A DNA stretch of 64,000 bases from Berberis thunbergii (taxonomy: Eukaryota; Streptophyta; Magnoliopsida; Ranunculales; Berberidaceae): positions 62,001-126,000 of the forward strand of contig QNQO01001832.1 in NCBI GenBank assembly GCA_003290165.1, in the 5' to 3' direction. Shown in pieces: positions 54,382 through 64,000 of the stretch; the first letter of the stretch is position 1, and every line of letters begins with the position of its first letter. Made by a program: the position numbers and the translations under genes. Below the pieces are notes generated by a model, which was not told the origin of the DNA, did no database searches, and was given only the letters and a program-made list of their open reading frames with translations.

Positions 54382-55544
54382 TTTGCTACATTTTTATTAT
54401 AACGTAGTCATTTAGCCTTTCTCAGATTAAAGAAATTTTTACAGCCCTATCGGAGTTTCTTTAGTGGGGCCAATATCGTCAAAGAGGTTAGTGTCATTTT
54501 GTCTACTTCGGCTTTTTAATGAACATTTCAATTGTTAAAATTTGTTATTTTGTTATTGAATTTTCACGTTCAATCCTATATGGATATAAAGGATCTGTGT
54601 TTCTTTATCTGTGTTTCTTTAGCACTCTGCATGTGTTTGTTTTTAAGGTGTGTATGAGCACTTGAAAAAGCATCATCTTTAGAATTTTATGTTGATGATG
54701 AAGATGTATACATTTTTGCAGTTACTCTATAAAACTAGTTGCTTTTTGAGACGGGTTCATGGTATTCCCGACATCTAGAGAGAAGATTAGACATGCACAA
54801 AGCAGGAATTTGTCCCCAAGAGTGTTATTAACATTAGCCATGCATTTTGGCAGAGGACAATGCTCCAACTGTTGTAGCCACTGAAGTGCGGATAAGAAAA
54901 TTAAGAGCAATTCTACTGGTGCAACCCTCCTGGGAGAAGAGGTTCAGAGAGATTCACTTAGCCATCTTTTTATATATTAGGTCGTGTTTAGCCATATTGT
55001 TAATTTGAATAGTTGGGTTCTAGCTTACTATGTAGGATTATGTTCTTGTTTTCTTGTCAATGTTGTTACAATGAAGTGACCATTTCCATGTTTTCGTTCT
55101 GTTTGACTAGCATGGCAGAGAGACATGATTAATTTGTTAGGAACGTGTTTGGTTTGAAGGCTCCTCTGTAACTTGGTCACTTAGATTGTATTTTGTATCT
55201 AGTGATATATACTTTGTTTGATCCCAGATTAATATAGGTATGTCGCTCACGGGGCAGTTTGATAGTTGAGACTTGAACACACTTCTAGAAAGCGAAAGGG
55301 CTGCAAACAATTTAAGTAGAAATTTTGATCCATCAATTCATATCAAGATGTTTATACTGTTTTGAAAGATAGGTTGTTAGCCTATAAGTAGCATGATCCC
55401 TTTATATGCCTTAGAAAAATAATTAAGTCATCACATGTATTATATCATTGTTTTTAGCCAGTCTGGACCTTGTCATCATATTTTTCATATTGTGTTCTGC
55501 ATTGGACACGGTCGTCACATGCATTGTCCGTGGTAAATGATTTA
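54382..55544. other. unassigned sequence
   Basis: No gene recognised. Confidence 0.4.
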
Positions 55545-55660
55545 ACTTGAAATTCTTGTCGTCTAAAACTGCAAGTAAATTAATATATTTTTTTAGTTTG
55601 TTTTTGTTCCTTCTTACCAATTTACCTGCAAAGTTCTAAGAAAAATACAAGTGGTCTGTA
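55545..55660. repeat. short fragment of repeat F (F3)
   Basis: 'cttgtcgtctaaaactgcaa' and 'gcaaagttctaagaaaaata' match F1 near 22050-22145 in the same orientation relative to the window. Confidence 0.6.
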
Positions 55661-55805
55661 GTCACCATTTCGGTTAGAGAGACTCCCTTATCTTGTTGCC
55701 ATTCAGAAGTCTTTCCACTTCTTCATTAATGGTCTAGTTGCATTCGGGCGTAATTAGCCTTTTTTTTTGCGGGACCAGCTTAAGTCAAGATTGACCAAGT
55801 GTATT

Positions 55806-57625
55806 TGTTAGATTATTTAGTTAATTCAAATACTTTTTATAACAATTTTTTACTTAGTTGCATGAAATGTATTTTGGTATTTGGCAGGTACTTTAATGCA
55901 GAAAAATGAACTAATGCCACGTGCAAGCTCGGGTCGCTAAAAAGGAAGCCTCGTTAAAGATGGAAACCTAATTTCATAAAGAATTTTAGGTCGAACGTGT
56001 TAGGAAAGGGGGCGAAATTAAAAAGAAAATAAAGAGTTTTAAAAGGGCAAAAAGGGGCTCCGAATTATCTCCCTCTCTGGCGTGAGCCTTCTCCTGAAGA
56101 AGAACGGAAAGTTAGAATGTTCTGTGTGATCTCTCCTTGCTGGTTTGTGACTGATGTGTTATTTTTTTATTTTTTATTTTTTGGAAAGCGAGCGGGGTTA
56201 TTTAGGATCCCCGAACCTGGAAAAAAAGAAGGATGATCATTGTTACATTCTCAAGTAGCACTTGCCTATTCTATCCTCATACACTATCTTTTTCAGGTCC
56301 TCTGCGAAGGAACTTGGTATGATCTCCATGAACTCACTGTTAGGAAGTAAGCTAGCCAACTGATGTGTTATTTTTATGATTCATGAAGGAAACAAGGAGG
56401 ATGAAGTAAAGAAGAACCGTCTGAACTTGCTGACTGGTTCGTGAGCTTATCTGTGAAGCAAAGCAGAGTGCTGATTTGCTCTTGCTGTAATTGCTTCATG
56501 AAGAATGGGTGGCTACTTTGTGAAGGAGTGTATGGTCGCAACTCTGTTAGGGACCAGAGCAGGGAATAAAAAGAAGAAGAAGGAATGAATAAAAGAAGAA
56601 GAACCAGTTGTTTCTGTTCATGGCTACGTGAACTCGCTGTTGTGTGAGCTGCTTTGTTGCAGAGTGCGTGAAGAAGAAGAAGAAGAAAAAAGGGGGGAGG
56701 GAAAACAAAAATGTGAATCTTTCTACTATTTGCTCCCAGAGCTTTAGTTTGCACCACCACATCACAGTTTGCTTACTTTTTCTACTTCTCAATGTTTTAT
56801 TTGAATACCAATCTCCTCTGAATGCATTATGTGTGACAATTTAGTTTGGAATAGATTGAAGCACTAGTTATGACTCCTTACATTTTAGATATGCCTTGAT
56901 ATGAATTTTATGATGTTCAATTGGTTAATTTTTGTCTTACTTAACCCTTCATATGGATTTTGTTTATGCTTTATCACCATATGCATGATTTTTATGAGAA
57001 TTTTTATATGGGTAAATTTGGATAACCGAGTCTTGTGCTTATGCTAAGTGACAAAAAGAACCGAGTTAGATCGATTTTTGAAATTAATCAACATAGATGA
57101 CCGAAATAGATACCATGTTTTGGATTTTATATTTTTGTCGATTTCCATTGATTTATGCATTTTTTAGGTGCCACTTAATAGATACCATGCTAAATAATTA
57201 TTGAATGAAAAGACTTAGAATAGACACCCATGCCTAATTCGTTGTTTAGGAAAATTCATAGCTTAAGGAGTAGAGACACCCATGCCCTTAGATTGGCAAA
57301 ATTTGAACATTGAAATTTGATTTATATCATTGTGCATGTTATTCAAAGGAAGATGACTAGTGGCGGATATCGAATCTCTAACTTATTTTATCACTATTTA
57401 CACTTATTTAGTTGTACATTTGGTTTCTCTCATTATCTTTTCATATTCAATAAGTTATTAAGTTTCATTGAAGTAGTGGTATTAGGAAAGTTGTTTTAAA
57501 CACAATTAATCCAATCCTCGTGGGAATGATCTCGTTCTTGCTATCTATACTCTTTGTTTTATCTTGTGCACTTGCGAGTAAAAACGTACAATTATGAGCT
57601 AATTAATTAGGTTAATATTTGTACA
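55806..57625 (+). repeat. 5' LTR of element E (inferred)
   Basis: Boundaries inferred by layout similarity to the LTRs of A and C: start TGTTAGATTATTTAGTTAAT, a purine-rich U3 start, the late word 'cctcgtgggaatga', and end TTGTACA just before the PBS-like sequence. No second copy exists to confirm it. Confidence 0.55.
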
Positions 57626-57627
57626 AG

Positions 57628-57646
57628 TTTCGTCATTGTCGTGGAT
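57628..57646 (+). promoter_or_regulatory. degenerate primer-binding site, element E
   Basis: TTTCGTCATTGTCGTGGAT corresponds to TGGCGCCGTTGCCGGGGA with several transitions, in the expected place between LTR and gag. Confidence 0.5.
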
Positions 57647-57907
57647 TGCGCTAAATTGTTTTTAATTCTTTTTCTTTCAGTTCAGTTGTTATTAATGTTA
57701 AAAAAATTATGCTAAATAATGTCACTTTGATTTCTTGATTATTTATTCTTCCCAAAACACTTACTTTGTATATGTTGTCTTGCAGGATTGAAATCTCGTT
57801 TATGCATGGTCGTAGGTCCTAGTCCATAAACATTCTTGTATATGAGAAATTCAATGAACCTTTGGACAACTTAAAAGACAAGATATGAAGATAGAATCTA
57901 GAAAGAA

Positions 57908-59340
57908 ATGGACCAAGAACAAGTGGAAAATCCACCATTGCAGGAACCAATGAAGAGCTCATTTATTCCACGAAATCTCAATCAACCATCACGTATTGCA
58001 TTCCAGCCAACATCGAAACACAACTTCAATTTATCTCCTCACTTGCTTAACATAGTGCCACATTACAGGGGCACACCTTCTAAGGATCCATATTTACACA
58101 TTAGGGATTTATTTGATATTTGCAAGACTCAGAATATCCAAGGCTTAGATCCGGAAGGAATCGAGTTAATCCTTTTTTCAATTTTCTTTAAAAGATAACA
58201 CTAAGTTATGGTTGAACTCTTTGGCTGCAAGTTCCATTAATAATTGGGAGGAGCTAAATTTTTAAAGAAGTTCTTTCCAGCTCAAAAGACAAAGCAACTT
58301 AGAAGGGAAATTCAAACTTTCCAACAGAATGATGAAGATCTTTTATTTGAAGCATGAAAGCATTTCAATGAGTTGTTTCTCAAATGTTCACACCGTAATC
58401 TAGTTCAAGATGATTAGGTACAAACTATTTACGAAAGTTGATATGATACTAAAAATATATATCTTGTTGATTATGCTTGTGGAGCAGTGCTTATGGAAAA
58501 TAACAGTGAGGAAGTTATTGAGTTGTTTGAGACCCTAAGTGAGAATCATCAACAATTATCATTAAGAGGGAGACCATGAGTGAAAAGTAATGATATTTAT
58601 TTACGAGGTAAGTACTAATGTTGTAATCCAAGCTCATATGACAGCAATGGAGAGGAAGCTAGATATGCTTGTGAAAGCAATGTCAAACTAAAACATCTCA
58701 TCAATTCAACAAGTTGCACGAGTAGAGGTATGCACTATATGTTCTCATTCTAATCATACTACTGAGACTTGTCTTATCTTTTTTTTACGGAGCGGGAATA
58801 TGCAAACTATGAGGGACAAAACAACTATCCTTACAAGAACAATCCCTATCCAATATTTATAATTTAGGGTAAAGCAATCACTCAAACTCCTCTTGGAATG
58901 GAAATCAAAATAGTCTAGATCCACAGGGACAGCAGAGAAATTTTCAGTACAGAAATAATTTTCAACCCTCACCATAAGGGGTACAGCCAAATCCTAAGCA
59001 GAAAAATGATGATCTCGAATTTGTCATACTTTAGTTCATTGCTATATAGCAACATACCAATCCTCAAATCAGTCAAGCCATTTAGAGATTGGAGGCACAA
59101 GTAGGGCAATTGGCCAAAGAGTTGAGTGAGAGAAATAAGGGAGAGTTTCTAGCACAAACCATACCAGACCCGATAAGACACGAGGGTAGCTCAAGGCTGT
59201 GACAGTCCTAAGGAGTGGTAAAGTTATTGACAATAAGATGGGACCGGATGAGAATGAGGAAGAAAAAGTGGAAACACATCCAATAAGTACCACGAACTCC
59301 AACAAGTAAGTGAGAATGAGAATGTGATATAGCCACCCTT
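57908..59340 (+). pseudogene. gag of element E
   Basis: Starts MDQEQVENPPLQEPMKSSFI, then NFNLSPHLLNIVPHYRGTPS, DPYLHIRDLFDICKTQNIQG. After a frameshift near 58185 it reads FSLKDNTKLWLNSLAASSIN, NWEELN, KKFFPAQKTKQLRREIQTF, which is the plant retrotransposon gag domain pattern. A zinc knuckle CTICSHSNHTTETC (CX2CX4HX4C) lies at about 58734-58775. Several stops occur throughout. Confidence 0.85.
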
Positions 59341-59499
59341 CCCTCAAATGTTAGTAATGTAAAAGAAAGATAACTAATTTCATAATATTTTTGAAACTTT
59401 AAGGAAAGTAGAAATTAATATTCTTTTACAAAAGAAAGTTTCAGGAATATGAATAAGGTTGCATTGACTGGAAAGGTAAGTATTGTTTTGTTTTGAAAA

Positions 59500-60045
59500 T
59501 TACCGCTTAAACTAAAAGATCCAAGTAGTTTTACTATTCCATGTAGAATTGATGGTAAATTCTTTGAACGCTTTCTGCTTGATTTAGGAGCCAATATTAA
59601 TTTGAGTCCCTATACAGTTTATGAGAAATTGAAGTTGGGAGAACTTAAACCAACTTCAATTACATTGTAATTGGCAGACAGAAGCATCAAAATACCTAGA
59701 GGTATGTTAGAAGATGTCTTGGTTCTGGAAAATCAGTTTACGTTACCAGCAGATTTTATTATCTTGGATATGGAAGAACCTTCTACGCTATCATATTTAC
59801 CTATTATTTTAGGAAGACCCTTTATCCATATTGTTGATACAAAATTTTTTGTTAAAAAATGTTCTATAAGCATAAAAGTAAATGGTGAAAAGATAAAATT
59901 TAAGGTATTTGATTCATTACAATTACCACATGATTGCTTCAATGGTGATATTGTTCAAAATGTTGTTGAGCAAGTTTTTCAAGTGCATAACACTGATCCG
60001 TTGGAGATTGTCATCACTCATAGTTTCACAAAGTCGAATTCCTGA
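59500..60045 (+). pseudogene. aspartic protease of element E
   Basis: FTIPCRIDGKFFERFLLDLG then ANINLSPYTVYEKLKLGELK PTSITL, a TAA stop at 59668-59670, LADRSIKIPRGMLEDVLVLE and YLPIILGRPFIHIVDTKFFV. The catalytic DLGA is intact. Open from 59671 to 60045. The acidic linker toward RT is followed directly by integrase C-terminal sequence. Confidence 0.85.
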
Positions 60046-60204
60046 GCACGAAAATGACAGTGTGATGATGGACATCATTGAGGTCGTACACTCTCTTGAG
60101 GCTTCTAAGTCTCATTCAAGTAAGTATGCGCCTTCTTTTGAAACTTTTGTGCCTAGTAATACTACTCTTGTTCCTTTCATTGTCAATGCACCGAATATGA
60201 AATA

Positions 60205-60545
60205 GGCGGGTTACAAGATAAAGTTGCAGTTGAATGAATTAGAAGAATTAAGGTATGATGTCTATGAGAAGGCCAAGCTATACAAAGAAAACCAAGGCAT
60301 ATCATGATAAAAACCTCATCCGGAAATATTTTCATGTGAGACAAAGGTGTAGTTGATCTATAATTCAAAATTTGAACTTTTTCCTGAGAAGCTCAAGTCT
60401 AGGTGGTATGGTCCTTATGTTGTGACCAAGGTTTTCCTTCATAGAGCTATGAAGGTTCATAGTAAAGAGAAAAATCTAACATTCAAAGTAAATGGACATA
60501 GAAATAAGCAATAAGCCCTACATTGAAATGAGTTTTGACCTTGGA
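60205..60545 (+). pseudogene. integrase C-terminal remnant, element E
   Basis: LNELEELRYDVYEKAKLYKE, then after stops NSKFELFPEKLKSRWYGPYV, VTKVFLHRAMKVH and NLTFKVNGHR. The LKSRWYGPY and VNGHR words are the SH3-like end of Ty3/gypsy integrase. The catalytic core is absent. Confidence 0.8.
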
Positions 60546-60829
60546 GATGAGGACTTGACTTTCCACTCCGTCTAGTACATAGCATGAGAGTAATTCAATC
60601 TGGCTGAAGACTATAAACTTAGCACTACTTGGGATGTAACTCATATAGCAGAGAAGAACTTTATATTAAGGCGCTCACGAGTTGTAGAAATCCAACTAAG
60701 TCCCTCCCTTGCTTACTTTTTATTATTTTCATTTTCTGTCTTGCTAGGTTATTAGATCATTTTTTAATTTATTTAAATATTTATTTATTTTTCTTTTTTT
60801 CTCTTCCTCTTTTCATTACAACAGATTGA

Positions 60830-60868
60830 TTTAACATTGATGACAATGTTTGATTTAGGTTGGGGTCT
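60830..60868 (+). promoter_or_regulatory. conserved post-pol motif, element E
   Basis: ACATTGATGACAATGTTTGA then TTTAGGTTGGGGTCTGG, the counterpart of the motif in A, C and D. Confidence 0.55.
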
Positions 60869-60870
60869 GG

Positions 60871-61727
60871 AAAAGTATTTGGATAATCATGGGAGAGATT
60901 CTTTTTGTCATTTTACAGGAATGTGGAAAGTGAGTCAAGGTTGGGCTTGAGCATGTCAACCCAAGCCCAAACTGAGTTTGACTTTTCAGGCTCAGATTGA
61001 ACTCAGGCTGCCTGACTTTTAATTTCTATAGCACACAAGCAAAATTTTACGAGTTGGGCTAAGGTTGGCTTGCCCAAGCACTCCTATTGATTAGTACAAT
61101 GGCCCTTTTCATCCTACAGTGGAGATGATTTACTATTGGAGATCAAAGACAAAATCTTATTGTCATATCAATTATCACCTCAACCTCAAGATGACTCATC
61201 AAGTTTAATTCATTGGGTTGTGACTTCCACAAAACCTTCACCCACCCCATTTTCTAGGACTTTATACAAAAAAAGGGAATTGCTACTTTTATTCGACTAT
61301 TTTGCTCGATTGTCCCAATTTTTGTTTGCATCAGATCAATATTTTGAGATGTTTTATATTTTTGGCACCGACCTAACATATGTAACATCAACAAATCATT
61401 TTTTTATGATAAAAATCATTTTATGGTGGAGTTTTCCTCGTTTATGAGCATTAATTAACACTTGAATGAAAGAATAAAAGTAATTGTTATCTCTAAAACA
61501 CTATTTCAATCAAACATTCTTTAAATTTCACTGTGTTCATTAACCTCAGATGACAAAATCAATACGTATTAAATTTAATAATTTAAAAAAGTAGAAATTA
61601 ATTCTTAAATTTTAACATTGTTGCAACTAATATCGTATTAAAAAAATTGCATTTAAAACCTTTAAAAAATTCTACATCCAAAAAATTATATTAAAAATCC
61701 TTCATACAAAAGTCTACAACCAACAAC
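60871..61727. other. unassigned sequence
   Basis: 60917-61075 contains 'gggcttgagcatgtcaaccc' and 'gagttgggctaaggttgg', words seen in some hAT-derived repeats, without definable ends. The open stretch 61136-61447 is not recognised. Confidence 0.35.
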
Positions 61728-61736
61728 ATGAGTAGT

Positions 61737-62102
61737 GTCCACCAATAGCTTAGTTGGTCGGACATCCACTCTCTAAGTGAGAGGTCACGAGTTCGAGACT
61801 CATCAGTCAGGATCTTGTGAATTTTCGCTCGATTATTAGGAGCACGTGTTGATAGGCCTTCGACTATTGAATGCAGCTGCTTAGATGAAGTAAACCGAAG
61901 TGAAGCAAAAACAAGTCTTCATACTAGGTGGAGGCGATGGACCGGAGTGAAAGCAAATCTTCGTGCGAGATGTAGGCGATATTAAGTGGCAACAATATTG
62001 CAACATTTGGGCCTGATTTAGTTAACCCTATAGAGTTAGTCATGTAGCCTTCGAGCATTGATTAATAAATTAATAAAAATGGTCAACGACTCAATTAAAA
62101 AA
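61737..62102 (+). mobile_element. tRNA-derived SINE with target-site duplication
   Basis: Head: ACCAATAGCTTAGTTGGTCG (A-box) and GGTCACGAGTTCGAGACTC (B-box) at 61742-61802, spaced as in a pol III promoter. A unique body of about 290 bp with internally repeated 'aggcgat' and 'aagtgaagcaaa' words follows, then an A-rich tail ending near 62102. The 9-bp flanks ATGAGTAGT (61728-61736) and ATGAGTAAT (62103-62111) match at eight positions, as expected after LINE-driven insertion. Confidence 0.82.
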
Positions 62103-62111
62103 ATGAGTAAT

Positions 62112-63099
62112 TTTCTCTTCTCGGTGTTTTGTTTTAGGATAAGCATAATGTGGTTGGGTACACCAAGCAATTTTTAGAATCAATAGAAGATAAAGTTGGG
62201 GGCATCAAGCCAAAACAGTCGGTCGGGTACACATAGCAACTCCCAATAAAAACTACTTTTCAAATTTATCTCTTTCATATATAGATTTTTTTTTTTTAAA
62301 TCTCTTCATTAGCTATTATTTCCCTAGCAACTCAATAATCTCCTAATTGGCTAATTCCCAAATATTCCTAACGTAGCTTAAACAATCTCCTTTAGATAGA
62401 AAACTCAGACCAAAGCGAAAACTGGACCGATCGGGTCGGTTCGGCCCGGTATTTCAAATTTTATTTTAAAATTCGTTCCCAAACCCGGCCCGGTACTTAA
62501 AAAATAATTAACATATAAATATAAATACCATTTTCTCTAGGTTTAGGGTTTCATTCACAATCCACTCCTTTTTTGCTCCCTTTATCTGTTCTTCCTTCTC
62601 CAGACCTCATCTCCTCCTCCAAAACTCCTCTCTTTTTTACACCTTACTTGTGCAGCGGTGTGTGACAGCACGATCATGTTGGAATCATAGCCACAGATCA
62701 AATTTACCAGAGAGATATTGCAATATAAGTGATGAATTGAGCAGCAATCGATCGGTCTGAGCAAAACGCCTATCACCTATGTCTTATCGAAGAGAAAATT
62801 GAGATCTTTAAAGGCGGTTTTGGTTTGGAGAGAGATTGGGGAGAAAATGAGAGAGTCTCTTCTTAGGGCTGCACTCCGACAAACCATTCCGTCGGTGTGT
62901 AAAAGCACTGATTGCAGTTCATTGTTTTAGTTGTCTTAGTTCAGTTTTGATTTACTACAGATCAGATGTTTGATTTTATGTGTCACTGTTGTATCAGTTC
63001 TTCAACTTGATGAAGGATCCCTTTTTATAGAAAATTCTTTGTTAATACTTAGAGAAAGAAATCTCTGTATAAAATTATTTGATGTATTAGTGTATGTTG
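62112..63099. other. unassigned sequence with promoter-like words
   Basis: 62400-62560 holds TATA-like 'tataaatataaatacc', a telo-box-like 'gtttagggtttca' and repeated 'cggcccggta' words, followed by a CT-rich stretch. It resembles the promoter and leader of a plant housekeeping gene, but no coding exon follows that I can recognise. Confidence 0.35.
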
Positions 63100-63961
63100 T
63101 GATAAGCACCCAAAACATCGATTTTACACTCCCAAATATACAATGGTTAAGTCTAATTATCAAATAAAAATATCTCATTACGTGTATTTTGTGCATTTTA
63201 TTGGAATTCAAGTACAAATCTCAAATTATGCATAAAATGGCACAATAATGCTAAATTCATCAACTAGAAGGCCCAATGGGAATTTGAATGCATTCATCAG
63301 GATTAAATAATTTCAATCTCAAGACCCATGAAATCAAGCCCACAAAGCAACAACAACTACGGATCTCAAGAAAATCAATATGAAGATTTGGACGTCCACA
63401 TTGCCAACTTTATCATTAAAAAAATCTCTACAAGACATGTTTCCTTATTGAACTCCAACAACATTCCTTTTTCCATTCAACCATGTTTCACTGTTTAACT
63501 CAAACCATGTTTCCTTGTTTCACTCAAAACCCTTCTACCTATAAAAACCCTATACATGGAATTCACAAGGGATAGTTTTTCTTTCATAGTTTTTTTTTTA
63601 CAGAGTTTTTTAGTTGGAGTTCTTGGCTTTATATTTTTACTTGGGAGAAAAGTTCATGTACTACAGTTTAATTTCATTGAAGAAGTAAGTTTTATCTTTA
63701 TTTTTCTTTGTTCTTTTAGTTTAATACTTATTTCACTATACATTATTTTGCTACTCTTTTTATTCTTTAAGTTGAAAATCAAATATTGTCTTCTAATCCA
63801 CATGAAGTAGTTTATAACCCCTACTTCCACTATACATTGTTGAATTGTATTGCAGGTTGAAGGAAGAAAAAAAAATATAAACAACTTATATTTCTTTGAT
63901 TTTCTTTGATTGATGTCGAAAATCATGCAACGACATTAATATCGATTTTTGGCATCAATCA
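63100..63961 (+). repeat. 5' LTR of a further Athila-related element (G)
   Basis: TGATAAGCACCCAAAACATC at the start, a TATA box 'acctataaaaacc' at about 63537 and the end GGCATCAATCA, two bases before a PBS. The start resembles repeat F1. The element continues beyond the window. Confidence 0.75.
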
Positions 63962-63963
63962 AA

Positions 63964-63975
63964 TGGCGCCGTTGC
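63964..63975 (+). promoter_or_regulatory. primer-binding site (tRNA-Asp), element G
   Basis: TGGCGCCGTTGC matches the first 12 bases of the tRNA-Asp complement exactly, then diverges. Confidence 0.75.
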
Positions 63976-64000
63976 ACATCACTTGGTGAAGAAAGACATT

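Larger units (their letters stand above)
55806..60870 (+). mobile_element. Athila-like Ty3/gypsy retrotransposon E, pol core deleted and 3' truncated
   Basis: 5' LTR-like region 55806-57625, degenerate PBS, gag, protease, integrase C-terminal remnant and the post-pol motif, in order. RT, RNase H and the integrase core are absent, as in element A, although E belongs to a clearly different subfamily. No 3' LTR follows within 3 kb. Confidence 0.82.

Noticed and set aside
56374..56844. overlapping ORFs with Phe/Leu or Lys runs
   Set aside because: Caused by GAA-rich low-complexity DNA within the inferred LTR of element E.
60917..61085. possible hAT-derived repeat
   Set aside because: Words such as 'gggcttgag' are suggestive, but no terminal inverted repeats or 8-bp duplication could be defined.
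1..64000. CRISPR arrays, bacterial operons or phage-type systems
   Set aside because: No regularly spaced short repeats with unique spacers, no bacterial gene organisation; the content is plant nuclear throughout.

Overview
The window is repeat-dense plant nuclear DNA, most probably from an angiosperm. The evidence is several Athila-like Ty3/gypsy LTR retrotransposons with primer-binding sites complementary to plant nuclear tRNA-Asp, Ty1/copia and LINE fragments, a TRIM, SINEs, a MITE, plastid-derived scraps, and a CACTA DNA transposon carrying pieces of plant genes (Rubisco small subunit, plasma-membrane H+-ATPase, ABC1-type kinase, receptor-like kinase). I see no intact, conventionally organised host gene. 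Nearly all coding sequence is broken by stops and frameshifts.

Layout. 1-3964: a 128-bp tandem repeat and a broken minus-strand coiled-coil ORF, probably the 3' part of a Tat-like element. 3965-12827: Athila-like element A (two LTRs, pol core deleted), whose right LTR also heads a truncated second internal region (B). 12828-13590: an LTR-like fragment. 14470-20600: minus-strand Athila-like element D, with a TRIM inserted in its gag. 22020-23662: a minus-strand LTR-like repeat (F1). 25440-49188: a nested stack. A copia element is split by a second F repeat (F2). F2 is split by Athila-like element C (26313-47005, with a near-perfect 5-bp target duplication). C carries a LINE fragment and the 10-kb CACTA element (33072-43080). 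Plastid-like filler lies at the right F2/copia junction. 49189-55805: mostly unassigned, with a MITE and a tRNA-like SINE head. 55806-60870: Athila-like element E, again lacking the pol core. 61737-62102: a SINE with target duplication. 63100-64000: the 5' LTR and PBS of a further element that leaves the window.

The most notable object is the CACTA element. It has CACTA termini, an exact 3-bp AAT target duplication, palindromic subterminal repeats, and no recognisable transposase. It contains fragments of at least four, probably five, unrelated plant genes, all on the minus strand and many with splice sites preserved. It looks like a multi-gene-capturing, non-autonomous Pack-CACTA that could make chimeric spliced transcripts. 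Its insertion split the integrase of element C.

All family assignments come from reading motifs by eye. No database search or alignment was run, and boundaries without a stated landmark are approximate.
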